Assembly: GCA_025929535.1 (NCBI GenBank)
Contig: JAICLZ010000015.1
Span: forward strand, 1-64,000
Origin: Gemmatimonadaceae bacterium
Lineage (GTDB): Bacteria > Gemmatimonadota > Gemmatimonadetes > Gemmatimonadales > Gemmatimonadaceae
Direction of reading: 5' to 3'
DNA: 64,000 nt
Shown one piece after another: positions 29,421-37,133 of the stretch (position 1 is its first letter; every line of letters starts with the position of its first letter). Made by a program: the position numbers and the translations under genes. The notes under the pieces were generated by a model. That model was not told the origin of the DNA, made no database searches, and saw nothing but the letters and a program-made list of their open reading frames with translations.

Positions 29421-30121
29421 CGGCGCGCGGCCAACGTCCGCTGTTTCGTGCCGTTCGCTTCGAGCTCCTCCCCTCGAGCGCTCGTGGCCGTATCGCCGTG
29501 AGGTGCCGGCGCGCTCAAGGTGCGCACGAGAAGGCGCAGTTGCTCCAGCGTTTCCGCGGCCACCTCCCGGAGCTCCTCGAGCTGCATTCTCGTGTGCGGC
29601 TCACTGGTGCCGCGCGCGATGGCCGAGATCTGCATCACCTGCGCGGCCAGTCGCTGCGCGGCGGATTCGTGGAGCTCGTACGCGATGCGCGCCTGTTCCG
29701 ACTCCGCCTGCGAGATGACCAGTGCGGTGAGCTCCCGCGACCGCGAGCTCTCCTGCACCAGCGCGTCGACGAGCAAGTTGATCGTGTGCCCGACGCGCGC
29801 CATGTCCCGATCCGCCAGCAGCGAGTAGGGTACGCGTGCGGATGTGTTGCCGCGCCACACTTCGGCCGCAGCATGCTCGAGCGCGCGCAACGGCCGCAGG
29901 GCGATGAGCACGAGCGCGATGGTGATCGCGGTGCTCGCGATCAGTGCGGCAAGGAAAAATCCGGCGAGCACGCGAAACTCGTTGTCGTGATAGGCGGTTC
30001 GCGTCAGCGCGACAGCCGCTACCACGACGATGAGCGCGTTCGCGCCGACCAGCTTCAGCCAGAGCGGAGCCCCGAGGAAGGAGCGCAGGATCGGAGGCGT
30101 GCGCATGTGCGGCTCGATCAC
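29417..30121 (-). CDS. Truncated sensor: two TM helices, HAMP and DHp-like helix, no ATPase domain
   Basis: The 234-residue protein has two membrane helices (about 20-40 and 52-74), a HAMP segment (75-125), and an H-box resembling HisKA_3 kinases: ARIAYELHESAAQRLAAQ with His151. The usual sequence is R-x-A-x-E-L-H-D; here the Asp is Glu. It stops about 80 residues later, before any HATPase_c N, G1 or G2 box. The tail is Thr/Glu/Arg-rich and low complexity. A GTG at 30121 overlaps the multicopper oxidase stop by 4 nt and is chosen; an ATG at 30106 is the alternative. The response regulator overlaps its end by 4 nt. It may sense a signal and regulate another kinase, or be a decayed kinase. Confidence 0.7.
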   Translation of the reverse strand: MIEPHMRTPPILRSFLGAPLWLKLVGANALIVVVAAVALTRTAYHDNEFRVLAGFFLAALIASTAITIALVLIALRPLRALEHAAAEVWRGNTSARVPYSLLADRDMARVGHTINLLVDALVQESSRSRELTALVISQAESEQARIAYELHESAAQRLAAQVMQISAIARGTSEPHTRMQLEELREVAAETLEQLRLLVRTLSAPAPHGDTATSARGEELEANGTKQRTLAARR

Positions 30122-31239
30122 GCCTTGACGATGAGCGCCGTCACCATTCCGAACATTCCATGCTCCGACTCCGCGTGCGGCAGGATGTGACAGTGGAATG
30201 CCCAGGTGCCGAGCTCCGTGCAATCGACGATCACGTCCCACCGCTCGCCAGGCGCGATGTTGAGCGTGTCGCATTTCCACGGCACAGGCTGTGGCCATCC
30301 ATCCTTGGAGATGACGGTCATTGGCATTCCATGCAAGTGCATGGGGTGAATCATGATGCCCTCGTTCATGAAGCGAATGCGCACCCGCTGGCCGCGCTTC
30401 GCCACGATCGGCTCGGTTGCGGGAAATCCCTTGCCGTTCAGCGTGTACCCGTGGAGCGAGTCGTTGAGAATCATGACGTAGTCGATGTCGGCCCGCTCGA
30501 CTGCCCGAGGCGTCTTCGGGTCTACAATGAAGGCCCCCAGCAGCCCCATCCCCACCTGCTTCGTCGAATTATGGTGTGAATGGTACATATTGGAGCCCGC
30601 ATTTCTCACGGTGAACTCGTACGTGTAGCTGGCTCCGGGCTTGACCGGTGGCTGCGTGATGAAGGGGACGCCATCCTGCTCGTTCGGCACCATCAAGCCA
30701 TGAAAATGGATGGAGGTGGACTCCGGCAGCTCGTTCTTGAGAATGATTCGCACTCTGTCGCCCTGCTTCACACGAATCATGGGGCCCGGAATCTGGTCGT
30801 TGTAGCCCCACGCATTCGCGACCGTTCCCGGCGCCGTTTCCCACTGGATCGGGCGCGCCGTGAGAGTGAAGACCTTCGTCTTCCCATCCATCACCGGCAC
30901 GAGCGGCTGGTTTCCCTTACCCGCCGTCTTGGCCGGGAACGCCTTGATGCCTGCCTCGTGCATCGCATCCATCTTGTCGGCATCGCTCTGCTGAGGCACC
31001 GCCGCGGGATGCGCGGCCATGGTTCCGCCCGAGTGGTCGCTGTCGGGACCCACCTTTGCAACCGGCGGCTTCTGGGACAATGCCTCGTGCTCCACCTCCT
31101 CGTGCGACGCGCGCTTGCATGCCGCGAGCACGCCGCCTGCGAGCGCGGTCACGGCGGTGTTGCGCAGAAACGTGCGGCGCGATCCGCGCTTCGTCAGCAG
31201 CGTGCCAGTGTCATCCAAGGGTGTGTTCGAGCTCGGCAT
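30118..31239 (-). CDS. Multicopper oxidase, Tat-exported lipoprotein
   Basis: The 373-residue protein begins with a twin-arginine signal (SRRTFLRN) ending in a lipobox LAAC (Cys41). Copper sites are complete: HFHG (178-181), HSH (220-222), HPMHLHG (298-304) and HCHILPHAESEHGMF (349-363), which provide the type 1 and the type 2/3 trinuclear ligands. The His/Met-rich linker (about 43-95, DSDHSGGTMAAHP) may also bind copper. Such enzymes oxidise Cu(I), Mn(II), Fe(II) or phenols and reduce O2 to water in the periplasm. The downstream kinase-like protein and response regulator are in the same operon. The ATG at 31239 gives the Tat signal; longer frames upstream are implausible. Confidence 0.9.
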   Translation of the reverse strand: MPSSNTPLDDTGTLLTKRGSRRTFLRNTAVTALAGGVLAACKRASHEEVEHEALSQKPPVAKVGPDSDHSGGTMAAHPAAVPQQSDADKMDAMHEAGIKAFPAKTAGKGNQPLVPVMDGKTKVFTLTARPIQWETAPGTVANAWGYNDQIPGPMIRVKQGDRVRIILKNELPESTSIHFHGLMVPNEQDGVPFITQPPVKPGASYTYEFTVRNAGSNMYHSHHNSTKQVGMGLLGAFIVDPKTPRAVERADIDYVMILNDSLHGYTLNGKGFPATEPIVAKRGQRVRIRFMNEGIMIHPMHLHGMPMTVISKDGWPQPVPWKCDTLNIAPGERWDVIVDCTELGTWAFHCHILPHAESEHGMFGMVTALIVKA

Positions 31240-31367
31240 GATTGTCGTGAGATAGAGGGCCTGATCTTTTTCCAGCTGCCGATATTCTAGCCGCACCCGC
31301 GCGTCCGGTATGTCGGGGATGAATCGCGATCGCGCCGAACACCGCTTACAGCCGTGTAGGGGAATTT

Positions 31368-31393
31368 CCGACATCGGCATCCGACATCGGCAT
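31368..31393. repeat. Perfect tandem 13-bp repeat between divergent genes
   Basis: CCGACATCGGCAT occurs twice head-to-tail in the 256-nt region between the divergent multicopper oxidase and PNPOx-like genes. It could be a pair of regulator sites (each unit contains the imperfect palindrome CCGACATCGG) or a chance slippage product. The remainder of this intergenic region holds no gene; a TAGAAT resembling a -10 box lies near 31289 on the minus strand, without a convincing -35. Confidence 0.5.
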
Positions 31394-31495
31394 CCATGGT
31401 AGGGAAAGTCACCACAGACAAGCGGGAAGCCGCTGACAGCGATTTCTCCCCGGCACTCCATCTTTCGTAGTCAGCACCGACGATGGAGAAGCCCA

Positions 31496-31963
31496 ATGAC
31501 ACACACCTCGACTGACCAGGCTCGGATGACACCCACCTTTCGCGAGCTCACCGATCAGGAATCGCGTGCACTCCTGAGCGGTCACAACGCGGGCCGCATC
31601 GCGTATTCCTTTCACGACCGCGTCGACATCCAGCCGATTCATTACGTGGTGAGCGGCAACTGGCTGTACGGCCGAACCAGTCACGGTGGCAAGCTCACGA
31701 CGCTCGCTCACAATCCGTGGTGCGCCTTCGAGGTCGACGAAGTCCGCGACATGTTCGACTGGGACAGCGTGGTCGTGAAAGGGCATCTCGAGCTCCTGGA
31801 TCCCGAGAGCGCCTCGGAGGATGCGTACGAAGAGGGACTGCGACTCATGAGGGCATTGGTGTCGGGCACCTTCACCGATCACGACCCGGTGCCGCACCGC
31901 CTGATTCTCTTTCGCGTTCACATCAGCGAGATCACGGGCCGCTCTGCCCGGCCGACGCGCTGA
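31496..31963 (+). CDS. Pyridoxamine 5'-phosphate oxidase-like flavin-binding protein
   Basis: The 155 residues match the small PNPOx-like split-barrel family. Features are RELTDQESRALLSGHNAGRIAYSF near the start, IQPIHYVVSGNWLYGRTSHGGKLTTL (typical flavin-binding strand and loop), and WCAFEVDEV. Members include F420- or FMN-binding reductases and nitroimidazole-resistance-like proteins; substrate unknown. It begins a plus-strand set with the DUF6920-like and VIT genes and starts 256 nt from the divergent multicopper oxidase. Confidence 0.85.
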   Translation: MTHTSTDQARMTPTFRELTDQESRALLSGHNAGRIAYSFHDRVDIQPIHYVVSGNWLYGRTSHGGKLTTLAHNPWCAFEVDEVRDMFDWDSVVVKGHLELLDPESASEDAYEEGLRLMRALVSGTFTDHDPVPHRLILFRVHISEITGRSARPTR

Positions 31964-31973
31964 GCCGGTTTCA

Positions 31974-32774
31974 ATGCTCGCGATCCTCGGAAGCGCGAAA
32001 TGGAAGCGGCAAACTGCGCAGGAGATCGAGCGGCTGTCGCCGCGCGCAGGCTCGGGCCACGCGGGAGTCGCTCCCTACGATCGCTCCATCATCGCCGCGC
32101 TTCCTGCGCCTGTCGTCCGATACTTCGATTTCGCGTTGACGCAGGGACAGCCAAGCGTGGCCAGCGCGTGCATCGAGTGGGAGGGCACGTTCAGCGTGCG
32201 CCCGCACCGGTGGAGCGCGTTCACGGCCGCGCAGCACTATCGTGTGCAGCCGCCGGGTTTCGTCTGGGATGCCCGCGTCTGGATGACCGGCGTTCTCCCC
32301 GTGCTCGTGCGAGACTCGTATGCCGATCACGAGGGTTCACTGAAGGCGGCGATCGGTGGAGTCGTGAAGGTTGCGGATGCTCATGGCACCGCCGACATGG
32401 CGAGGGGTGAGCTGCTTCGCTATCTCGGTGAGGCAGTCTGGTTCCCCACGGCGCTTCTGCCCACTGCAGGCGTCTCCTGGACAGCGCTCGATGATGACTC
32501 GGCCACCGCAACGCTGTCCGATGGCGCGACCACGGTTTCGCTCGATGCTCACTTCGGCCACTCCGGCGAGATCGTGTCGGTCTCCGCGATGCGTCCACGC
32601 GATGTGCGCGGGACACCGGTGCTCACGCCATGGGTCGCGCACCTGCGTGGCTATACACGCCGCCAGGGCATGATGGTACCGGCGGAAGGGGGTGTCGAAT
32701 GGCAGCTTGCATCCGGACCTCTTCCGTACTGGCGAGGACGGGTGGTGAGCGCGCACTACGACTTCGCTCGCTGA
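31974..32774 (+). CDS. DUF6920/DUF6544-like protein
   Basis: The 266-residue soluble protein has APYDRSIIAALPAPVVRYFDFAL near the N-terminus, then IEWEGTFSVRPHRWSAFTAAQHY and GELLRYLGEAVWFPTALLP. These are the recurring segments of DUF6544/DUF6920 proteins, whose function is unknown. The beta-rich middle could form a lipid-binding or barrel-like fold. It starts 10 nt after the PNPOx-like gene and its stop shares a base with the VIT gene start (TGATG), which suggests a three-gene operon. Confidence 0.75.
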   Translation: MLAILGSAKWKRQTAQEIERLSPRAGSGHAGVAPYDRSIIAALPAPVVRYFDFALTQGQPSVASACIEWEGTFSVRPHRWSAFTAAQHYRVQPPGFVWDARVWMTGVLPVLVRDSYADHEGSLKAAIGGVVKVADAHGTADMARGELLRYLGEAVWFPTALLPTAGVSWTALDDDSATATLSDGATTVSLDAHFGHSGEIVSVSAMRPRDVRGTPVLTPWVAHLRGYTRRQGMMVPAEGGVEWQLASGPLPYWRGRVVSAHYDFAR

Positions 32775-33469
32775 TGCCCCAGACACCGCACGTCGAGCGG
32801 CACTTCACCGCGGGTGATCGCGTCCGCGACGTCGTCATTGGGATGTCCGACGGACTCACCGTGCCATTCGCACTCGCGGCCGGTCTGTCTGGCGCAGTCG
32901 CGTCCTCCCGGCTCGTCGTCACAGCCGGTTTTGCCGAAGTAGCGGCCGGCTCCATCGCGATGGGACTCGGCGGCTATCTCGCGGCCCGAGGCGATGCCGA
33001 GCACTACGCGAGTGAGCTCGCGCGCGAAGAGCAGGAGATACGCGATGTGCCCGAGATCGAAGTCGCCGAGGTGGCCAACGTGCTTAGCAGGTATGGAGTT
33101 GGCGCGGCAGATGCGCAAACCATCGCGACGGCGATGCGACAGCGCCCGGAGCAGTGGCGTGACTTCATGATGCGCTTCGAGCTCGGCCTCGAGGCGCCCG
33201 ATCCCAAACGCGCGCTTCAGAGCGCGTTGACCATTGCTGTGGCGTACGTGCTCGGCGGACTGATTCCGCTGTCGCCTTATCTCGCCTTCTCGTCTGCGCA
33301 GGCGGCACTGCGATCATCCGTCATCGTCACGCTCGTTGCGCTGATCGTCTTCGGCTACATCAAGGGCAAGTTCACGGGCACGGGTCCACTTCGGAGTGCA
33401 ATCCAGACGGCGGTGATCGGAAGCCTGGCCGCGGCAGCCGCATTCGCGATCGCTCGCGCGATCAGCTGA
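32774..33469 (+). CDS. VIT/CCC1-family iron/manganese transporter
   Basis: The 231 residues have five predicted membrane helices. The first carries VRDVVIGMSDGLTVPFALAAGLSG, with the conserved Asp-Gly of VIT1/CCC1 proteins. Next comes GSIAMGLGGYLAARGDAEHYASELAREEQEI, the metal-binding helix with Glu residues, and the C-terminal helices include GGLIPLSPYLAF. Relatives move Fe(II) or Mn(II) out of the cytosol. Translation is coupled to the DUF6920-like gene. Its proximity to the multicopper oxidase (which can oxidise Fe or Mn) hints at a metal-handling neighbourhood (inference). Confidence 0.92.
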   Translation: MPQTPHVERHFTAGDRVRDVVIGMSDGLTVPFALAAGLSGAVASSRLVVTAGFAEVAAGSIAMGLGGYLAARGDAEHYASELAREEQEIRDVPEIEVAEVANVLSRYGVGAADAQTIATAMRQRPEQWRDFMMRFELGLEAPDPKRALQSALTIAVAYVLGGLIPLSPYLAFSSAQAALRSSVIVTLVALIVFGYIKGKFTGTGPLRSAIQTAVIGSLAAAAAFAIARAIS

Positions 33470-33481
33470 GTCGAGCGGTTC

Positions 33482-34876
33482 TCACCGAGGCTGGACGCTG
33501 AGCGTATCGTGCCGCGCGGGGCACTTCACCGAATAACCCTGCGCGCTCAGTGCACCGGAGAGCGCTTCCTGCGCCTCCTCTTCGCCGTGCACCAGGCACA
33601 CGGTTCTCAGGCCGGGAGACGTTCGTCGCACGGCATTCAGCCATCCGGCAAGCTCGGTGCGGTCCGCGTGCGCGCTGTAGCCGTTGATGATCTCGACCGT
33701 TGCCCGAAGCTCGACGTCGTTGCCCAACACGCGGATCACCGGCCGTCGCTCCACGATGCGCCTTCCAAGCGTATTCTCGGCCTGATAGCCGACGATCAGA
33801 ATTGTGTTCCTGGAATTGGAAGCGCCGTTCAGGAGGTGATGGAGAATGCGTCCTCCCTCCACCATCCCGGCTCCGGCGATGATGATCATGGGGCCAACGC
33901 GCGTGTTGAGCGCCTTGGACTCGGCGGTGCTGCTGGTGTAGGTGAGCTGCTCGAAGCGGAAGAGCTTCTCGATGTCGCGAACGGGACCTTCGCTTCGGTC
34001 GAACAGGTTCGTGTTCTGCTCGAACACCATCGTCGCGGCGGTGGCCAGCGGGCTGTCGATGATGATCGGGATCGGCGGTATCGCTTTCTCGCGGGTGAGC
34101 ACCTGCAGATCGTACACGAGCTCCTGTGTTCGACCGACTGCGAACGCCGGAATCAGAACCCGCCCGCCCCGCGCGGCGGTCTCGCGAACGACGCGACCGA
34201 GATGCTCGCGCGAGGAGGCGACGCTTTCGTGATCCCGATTCCCGTACGTCGACTCCATGATCACGATGTCGGCGGGATCGGTCGGCGGCGCCGGATCGCG
34301 AATGATCGGCAGCCCCGCGCGCCCGATGTCGCCCGAGAAGACCAGGCGAGAGATTCTGGGTCCCGTTGTGGCCTCCAGTACCACGGATGCCGATCCCAGA
34401 ATGTGCCCGGCATCCACATAGCGGGCACGAACGCCATCGCAGACATCGAACCACTCATCGTACGCGTGCGGCACCATCAGCTCCTCGGTGCGCGCCGCGT
34501 CTCGCATTCCATAGAGTGGCGGACTGACATCGCGTCCGTGTCTGCTCAGAAACGCGAAATCGCTTTCCTGAATGTGCGCGCTGTCCGCGAGCATGATCGC
34601 GCAGAGATCAGTCGTGGCCTTGATCGCGTGAATCGCCCTGGCAAAGCCGTGTCCCACGAGGAATGGAAGACGGCCGGAGTGGTCGAGGTGCGCATGCGAG
34701 AGCACGACTGCATCGATCTGCTCGATCGGGCACGGGAGCGATCGATTCCTCGCCTCCGCATCGCTCCGATGCCCCTGAAACAGACCGCAGTCGAGGAGCA
34801 CGGTCTTGTCGTTGACACGAACGATGTGGCACGAGCCCGTTACTTCGCGTGCGGCGCCGGCAAACTCGATTTCCAC
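33482..34876 (-). CDS. MBL-fold beta-CASP RNA/DNA metallo-hydrolase
   Basis: The 464-residue protein starts with IEFAGAAREVTGSCH and has the zinc motif SHAHLDHSGRLP. The beta-CASP insert follows (about 190-370, ADIVIMESTYGNRDH, IPAFAVGRTQEL and IDSPLA), then GYSAHADRTELAGWL and a final His motif VHGEEEA. This is the CPSF73-like group of exonucleases or endoribonucleases. In bacteria it is often encoded next to PAS kinases or universal stress proteins. A GTG at 34876 has GGAG five nt upstream and is 10 nt after the histidine kinase stop; a 17-residue extension is less likely. The two genes are probably one operon. Confidence 0.9.
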   Translation of the reverse strand: MEIEFAGAAREVTGSCHIVRVNDKTVLLDCGLFQGHRSDAEARNRSLPCPIEQIDAVVLSHAHLDHSGRLPFLVGHGFARAIHAIKATTDLCAIMLADSAHIQESDFAFLSRHGRDVSPPLYGMRDAARTEELMVPHAYDEWFDVCDGVRARYVDAGHILGSASVVLEATTGPRISRLVFSGDIGRAGLPIIRDPAPPTDPADIVIMESTYGNRDHESVASSREHLGRVVRETAARGGRVLIPAFAVGRTQELVYDLQVLTREKAIPPIPIIIDSPLATAATMVFEQNTNLFDRSEGPVRDIEKLFRFEQLTYTSSTAESKALNTRVGPMIIIAGAGMVEGGRILHHLLNGASNSRNTILIVGYQAENTLGRRIVERRPVIRVLGNDVELRATVEIINGYSAHADRTELAGWLNAVRRTSPGLRTVCLVHGEEEAQEALSGALSAQGYSVKCPARHDTLSVQPR

Positions 34877-34886
34877 GTTGTCTCCG

Positions 34887-36563
34887 TCAGGATGTGGCAG
34901 GCAGTCGCATGCTGAACGTCGCTCCACCGCGCGCGTTTCGTTCTACCCACACTCGCCCTCCATGTGCTTCGACGATGCCACGCACGATGGCGAGCCCCAT
35001 TCCCGTGCCGCGCTCGCGCGAGTTGCGCCGTGCGGTCCAGAATCTGTCGAAAAGGTATGGCATATCCTCTTCGGGAATTCCGGGCCCGGTGTCGGACACG
35101 GAAAGCCGAACCCCGTCCCCATCGGCCTTGGCTTCCAGGGAAATCTCTCCACCGGCAGGCGTGAACTTCAGCGCGTTGCCAACGAGGTTGCCGAGCGCCT
35201 GAAGCACGCGATCGGCATCGCACATGATCGTCGGCAACTGCTCCGGAAGCGCAGTCGTCAGCGTCACTTCGCGCGCGGCAGCCAGATCTTCGAACGAGAG
35301 CGCCACTCGCATCATGAGCAGCAGCGGATCTTCCGCACCTTTGATGAGAGACAACCCGCCTGCCTCGATCGCCGCCACGTCGAGCAGATCCTGAATGAGT
35401 CGCTGCGCCCACCGCGCCGAGTCCTCGATGGTCTGCATCGCCTCGAGATTACGCTCGACATCGTCGAATCCCGTCTGAACGAGTGACGTCGCGCACATGG
35501 AGATCACGGCGAGCGGGTTGCGCAGATCGTGGGAGACGACGCCGAGCACGTCGTCGCGCGCGCGAATCGCGAGCTGCGAGCGCCGGTAGAGGCGCGCATT
35601 GTCCAGCGCCAAGCCAGCGCGCTGGGCGAGCTCGATCGCCAACGCCATGTCGGACGTGTCGTAGGGAGCCCGGCCCCGGTCTCGCGCGAACAGCACCGCA
35701 CCGAGCACGTGATCGCGCGCGCGCAGTGGGACCATCAGCATCGATGTGGGCGCCAGCTCACGAAGTAGTGCGAGGTGCTCCTCGTTTTCGGCGATGTCGA
35801 CGAAGAGTTGATCGGTGACCTCGTTGATGAGCTCCGCCCGGCTGTCGAAGATCGAGTGTCTGGTGAGATAGCGCGCCTGCGATCGCGGATACGAGCGCAG
35901 GCGATCGGCGAGCTCCTGCTTGCGCGGGTCTGCGTGCACCACGTGCAGCCGCCGCACCGCTCCCGATTCCTCTATGACGTCGATGACGCAGTACGTGGCG
36001 AGCGCGGGTACCACGAGCTCGAGCAGGGTACGAAAGGTTTCCTCGTACGCGAGCGACGAGTGGAGCACGTCTCCGGCGCGCGCGAGAAAGTCGATGCGCT
36101 TTTGCGCCTCCTCGGCGGCAGCGCGCGCCTCTTTCTCGCGCGCGAGCAGCTCCTCGCGCTCGACTTCCGCACGCCGCTGCCTGGTGACATCGCGCAGCAC
36201 CGCGGTGAAGACGGTTTCGTCGCCGAGCTGGATCTTCGAGATCGAAGCCTCAGCCGGAAAGAGCTCGCCGGTGCTGCGCCGTCCCCAGATCTGACCTCGC
36301 TGGCCCATCTCCTTGGCCTGTACGCTCGACTCGCGAAATCGGTCGAGATGCACCTGATGAACCGCACGCGCGGCCTCGGGAAGCAGAATGTCCAGCGGTT
36401 CACCCAGAACGTCCGCCGCCGCATATCCGAAGATGCGCTCCGCAGCCGGATTGAAGAGCGTTATGCGGAAGGAGTCGTCGGTGGAGATGATCGCATCAGC
36501 GGCGAGGGAGACGATGCCGCGCAGCCTCGTCTCGGAATCGCTGCCATGTGCATCTGACGTCAT
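34887..36563 (-). CDS. PAS-GAF sensor histidine kinase
   Basis: The 558-residue cytoplasmic kinase has a PAS domain (about 10-130, with IISTDDSFRITLFNPAAERIFG). A coiled linker precedes a GAF domain (about 165-315, LVVPALATYCVIDVI, MLMVPLRARDHVLGAV). The HisKA phospho-acceptor is VVSHDLRNPLAVI, and the HATPase domain includes DRVLQALGNLVGNALKFTP, SVSDTGPGIP and GTGMGLAIVRGI. No membrane segment is present. No response regulator is adjacent; the RR at 28761-29420 is 5.5 kb away. The ATG at 36563 is chosen over a TTG nine codons upstream. Confidence 0.9.
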   Translation of the reverse strand: MTSDAHGSDSETRLRGIVSLAADAIISTDDSFRITLFNPAAERIFGYAAADVLGEPLDILLPEAARAVHQVHLDRFRESSVQAKEMGQRGQIWGRRSTGELFPAEASISKIQLGDETVFTAVLRDVTRQRRAEVEREELLAREKEARAAAEEAQKRIDFLARAGDVLHSSLAYEETFRTLLELVVPALATYCVIDVIEESGAVRRLHVVHADPRKQELADRLRSYPRSQARYLTRHSIFDSRAELINEVTDQLFVDIAENEEHLALLRELAPTSMLMVPLRARDHVLGAVLFARDRGRAPYDTSDMALAIELAQRAGLALDNARLYRRSQLAIRARDDVLGVVSHDLRNPLAVISMCATSLVQTGFDDVERNLEAMQTIEDSARWAQRLIQDLLDVAAIEAGGLSLIKGAEDPLLLMMRVALSFEDLAAAREVTLTTALPEQLPTIMCDADRVLQALGNLVGNALKFTPAGGEISLEAKADGDGVRLSVSDTGPGIPEEDMPYLFDRFWTARRNSRERGTGMGLAIVRGIVEAHGGRVWVERNARGGATFSMRLPATS

Positions 36564-36616
36564 GGCGAACAAGATGGGCCGCGCGTGCAAATAGTGCGAG
36601 TGGCGACGCGCAAAGC

Positions 36617-36656
36617 CGAGCGGGCGGCGAACGGAGTGAGCGTCGCCGCCCGCTCG
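36617..36656 (-). terminator. Perfect 14-bp hairpin downstream of the GlsB-like gene
   Basis: CGAGCGGGCGGCGA (36617-36630) and its exact complement (36643-36656) enclose a 12-nt loop. It lies 24 nt past the GlsB-like stop and 54 nt before the kinase start. There is no T-tract, so it may be an intrinsic pause or terminator or an mRNA stabiliser between the two units. Confidence 0.5.
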
Positions 36657-36679
36657 GGTGGATGTGCCCCAGCAGACCG

Positions 36680-36931
36680 CTAGGGAGTGGCGCGCCGACT
36701 CACGATCAGGCGATAGATCCAGAGCAGGATGATTGCGCCAATCAGTGATGCGATGAATCCTGCGCCTTGGCCTTCGTGATACCAGCCGGCCGCACGACCG
36801 ATGAACGTCGCGATGAGCGAGCCGGCGATTCCGATCAGAATGGTGATGATGATTCCGCCAGGATCCTTGCCCGGCATGATGAGCTTCGCAAGCGCACCAA
36901 CGACCAGTCCGATGATGATTGCCCAGAGCAC
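36680..36931 (-). CDS. GlsB/YeaQ/YmgE-family stress-response membrane protein
   Basis: The 83 residues form three membrane helices: LWAIIIGLVVGALAKLIMPG, then GGIIITILIGIAGSLIATFIG and GFIASLIGAIILLWIYRLIV. GKDPGG after the first and the overall length are hallmark features of the transglycosylase-associated GlsB/YeaQ/YmgE family. Members are induced by envelope or general stress; molecular role unknown. The start is GTG (36931) with GGAGG five nt upstream, which discards a long upstream frame. Confidence 0.9.
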   Translation of the reverse strand: MLWAIIIGLVVGALAKLIMPGKDPGGIIITILIGIAGSLIATFIGRAAGWYHEGQGAGFIASLIGAIILLWIYRLIVSRRATP

Positions 36932-37133
36932 GAATGCCTCCGTGTTAGCTGTGAATGACGCCGATGCAGGCGCGGATCTCGGTTCGTCTTGCACAGAGCG
37001 GACCGCTCGCGCCGGCGCGGGCGGGAATGTGCGGGAGAGCACGATGAGCTCGCATGCCACGCGCGCCCTCCAACTCATCCGCATGAGATCGCCATCGAAG
37101 CGAGCTCGCACGGACGGTCGGGGCGAAGGGCTA

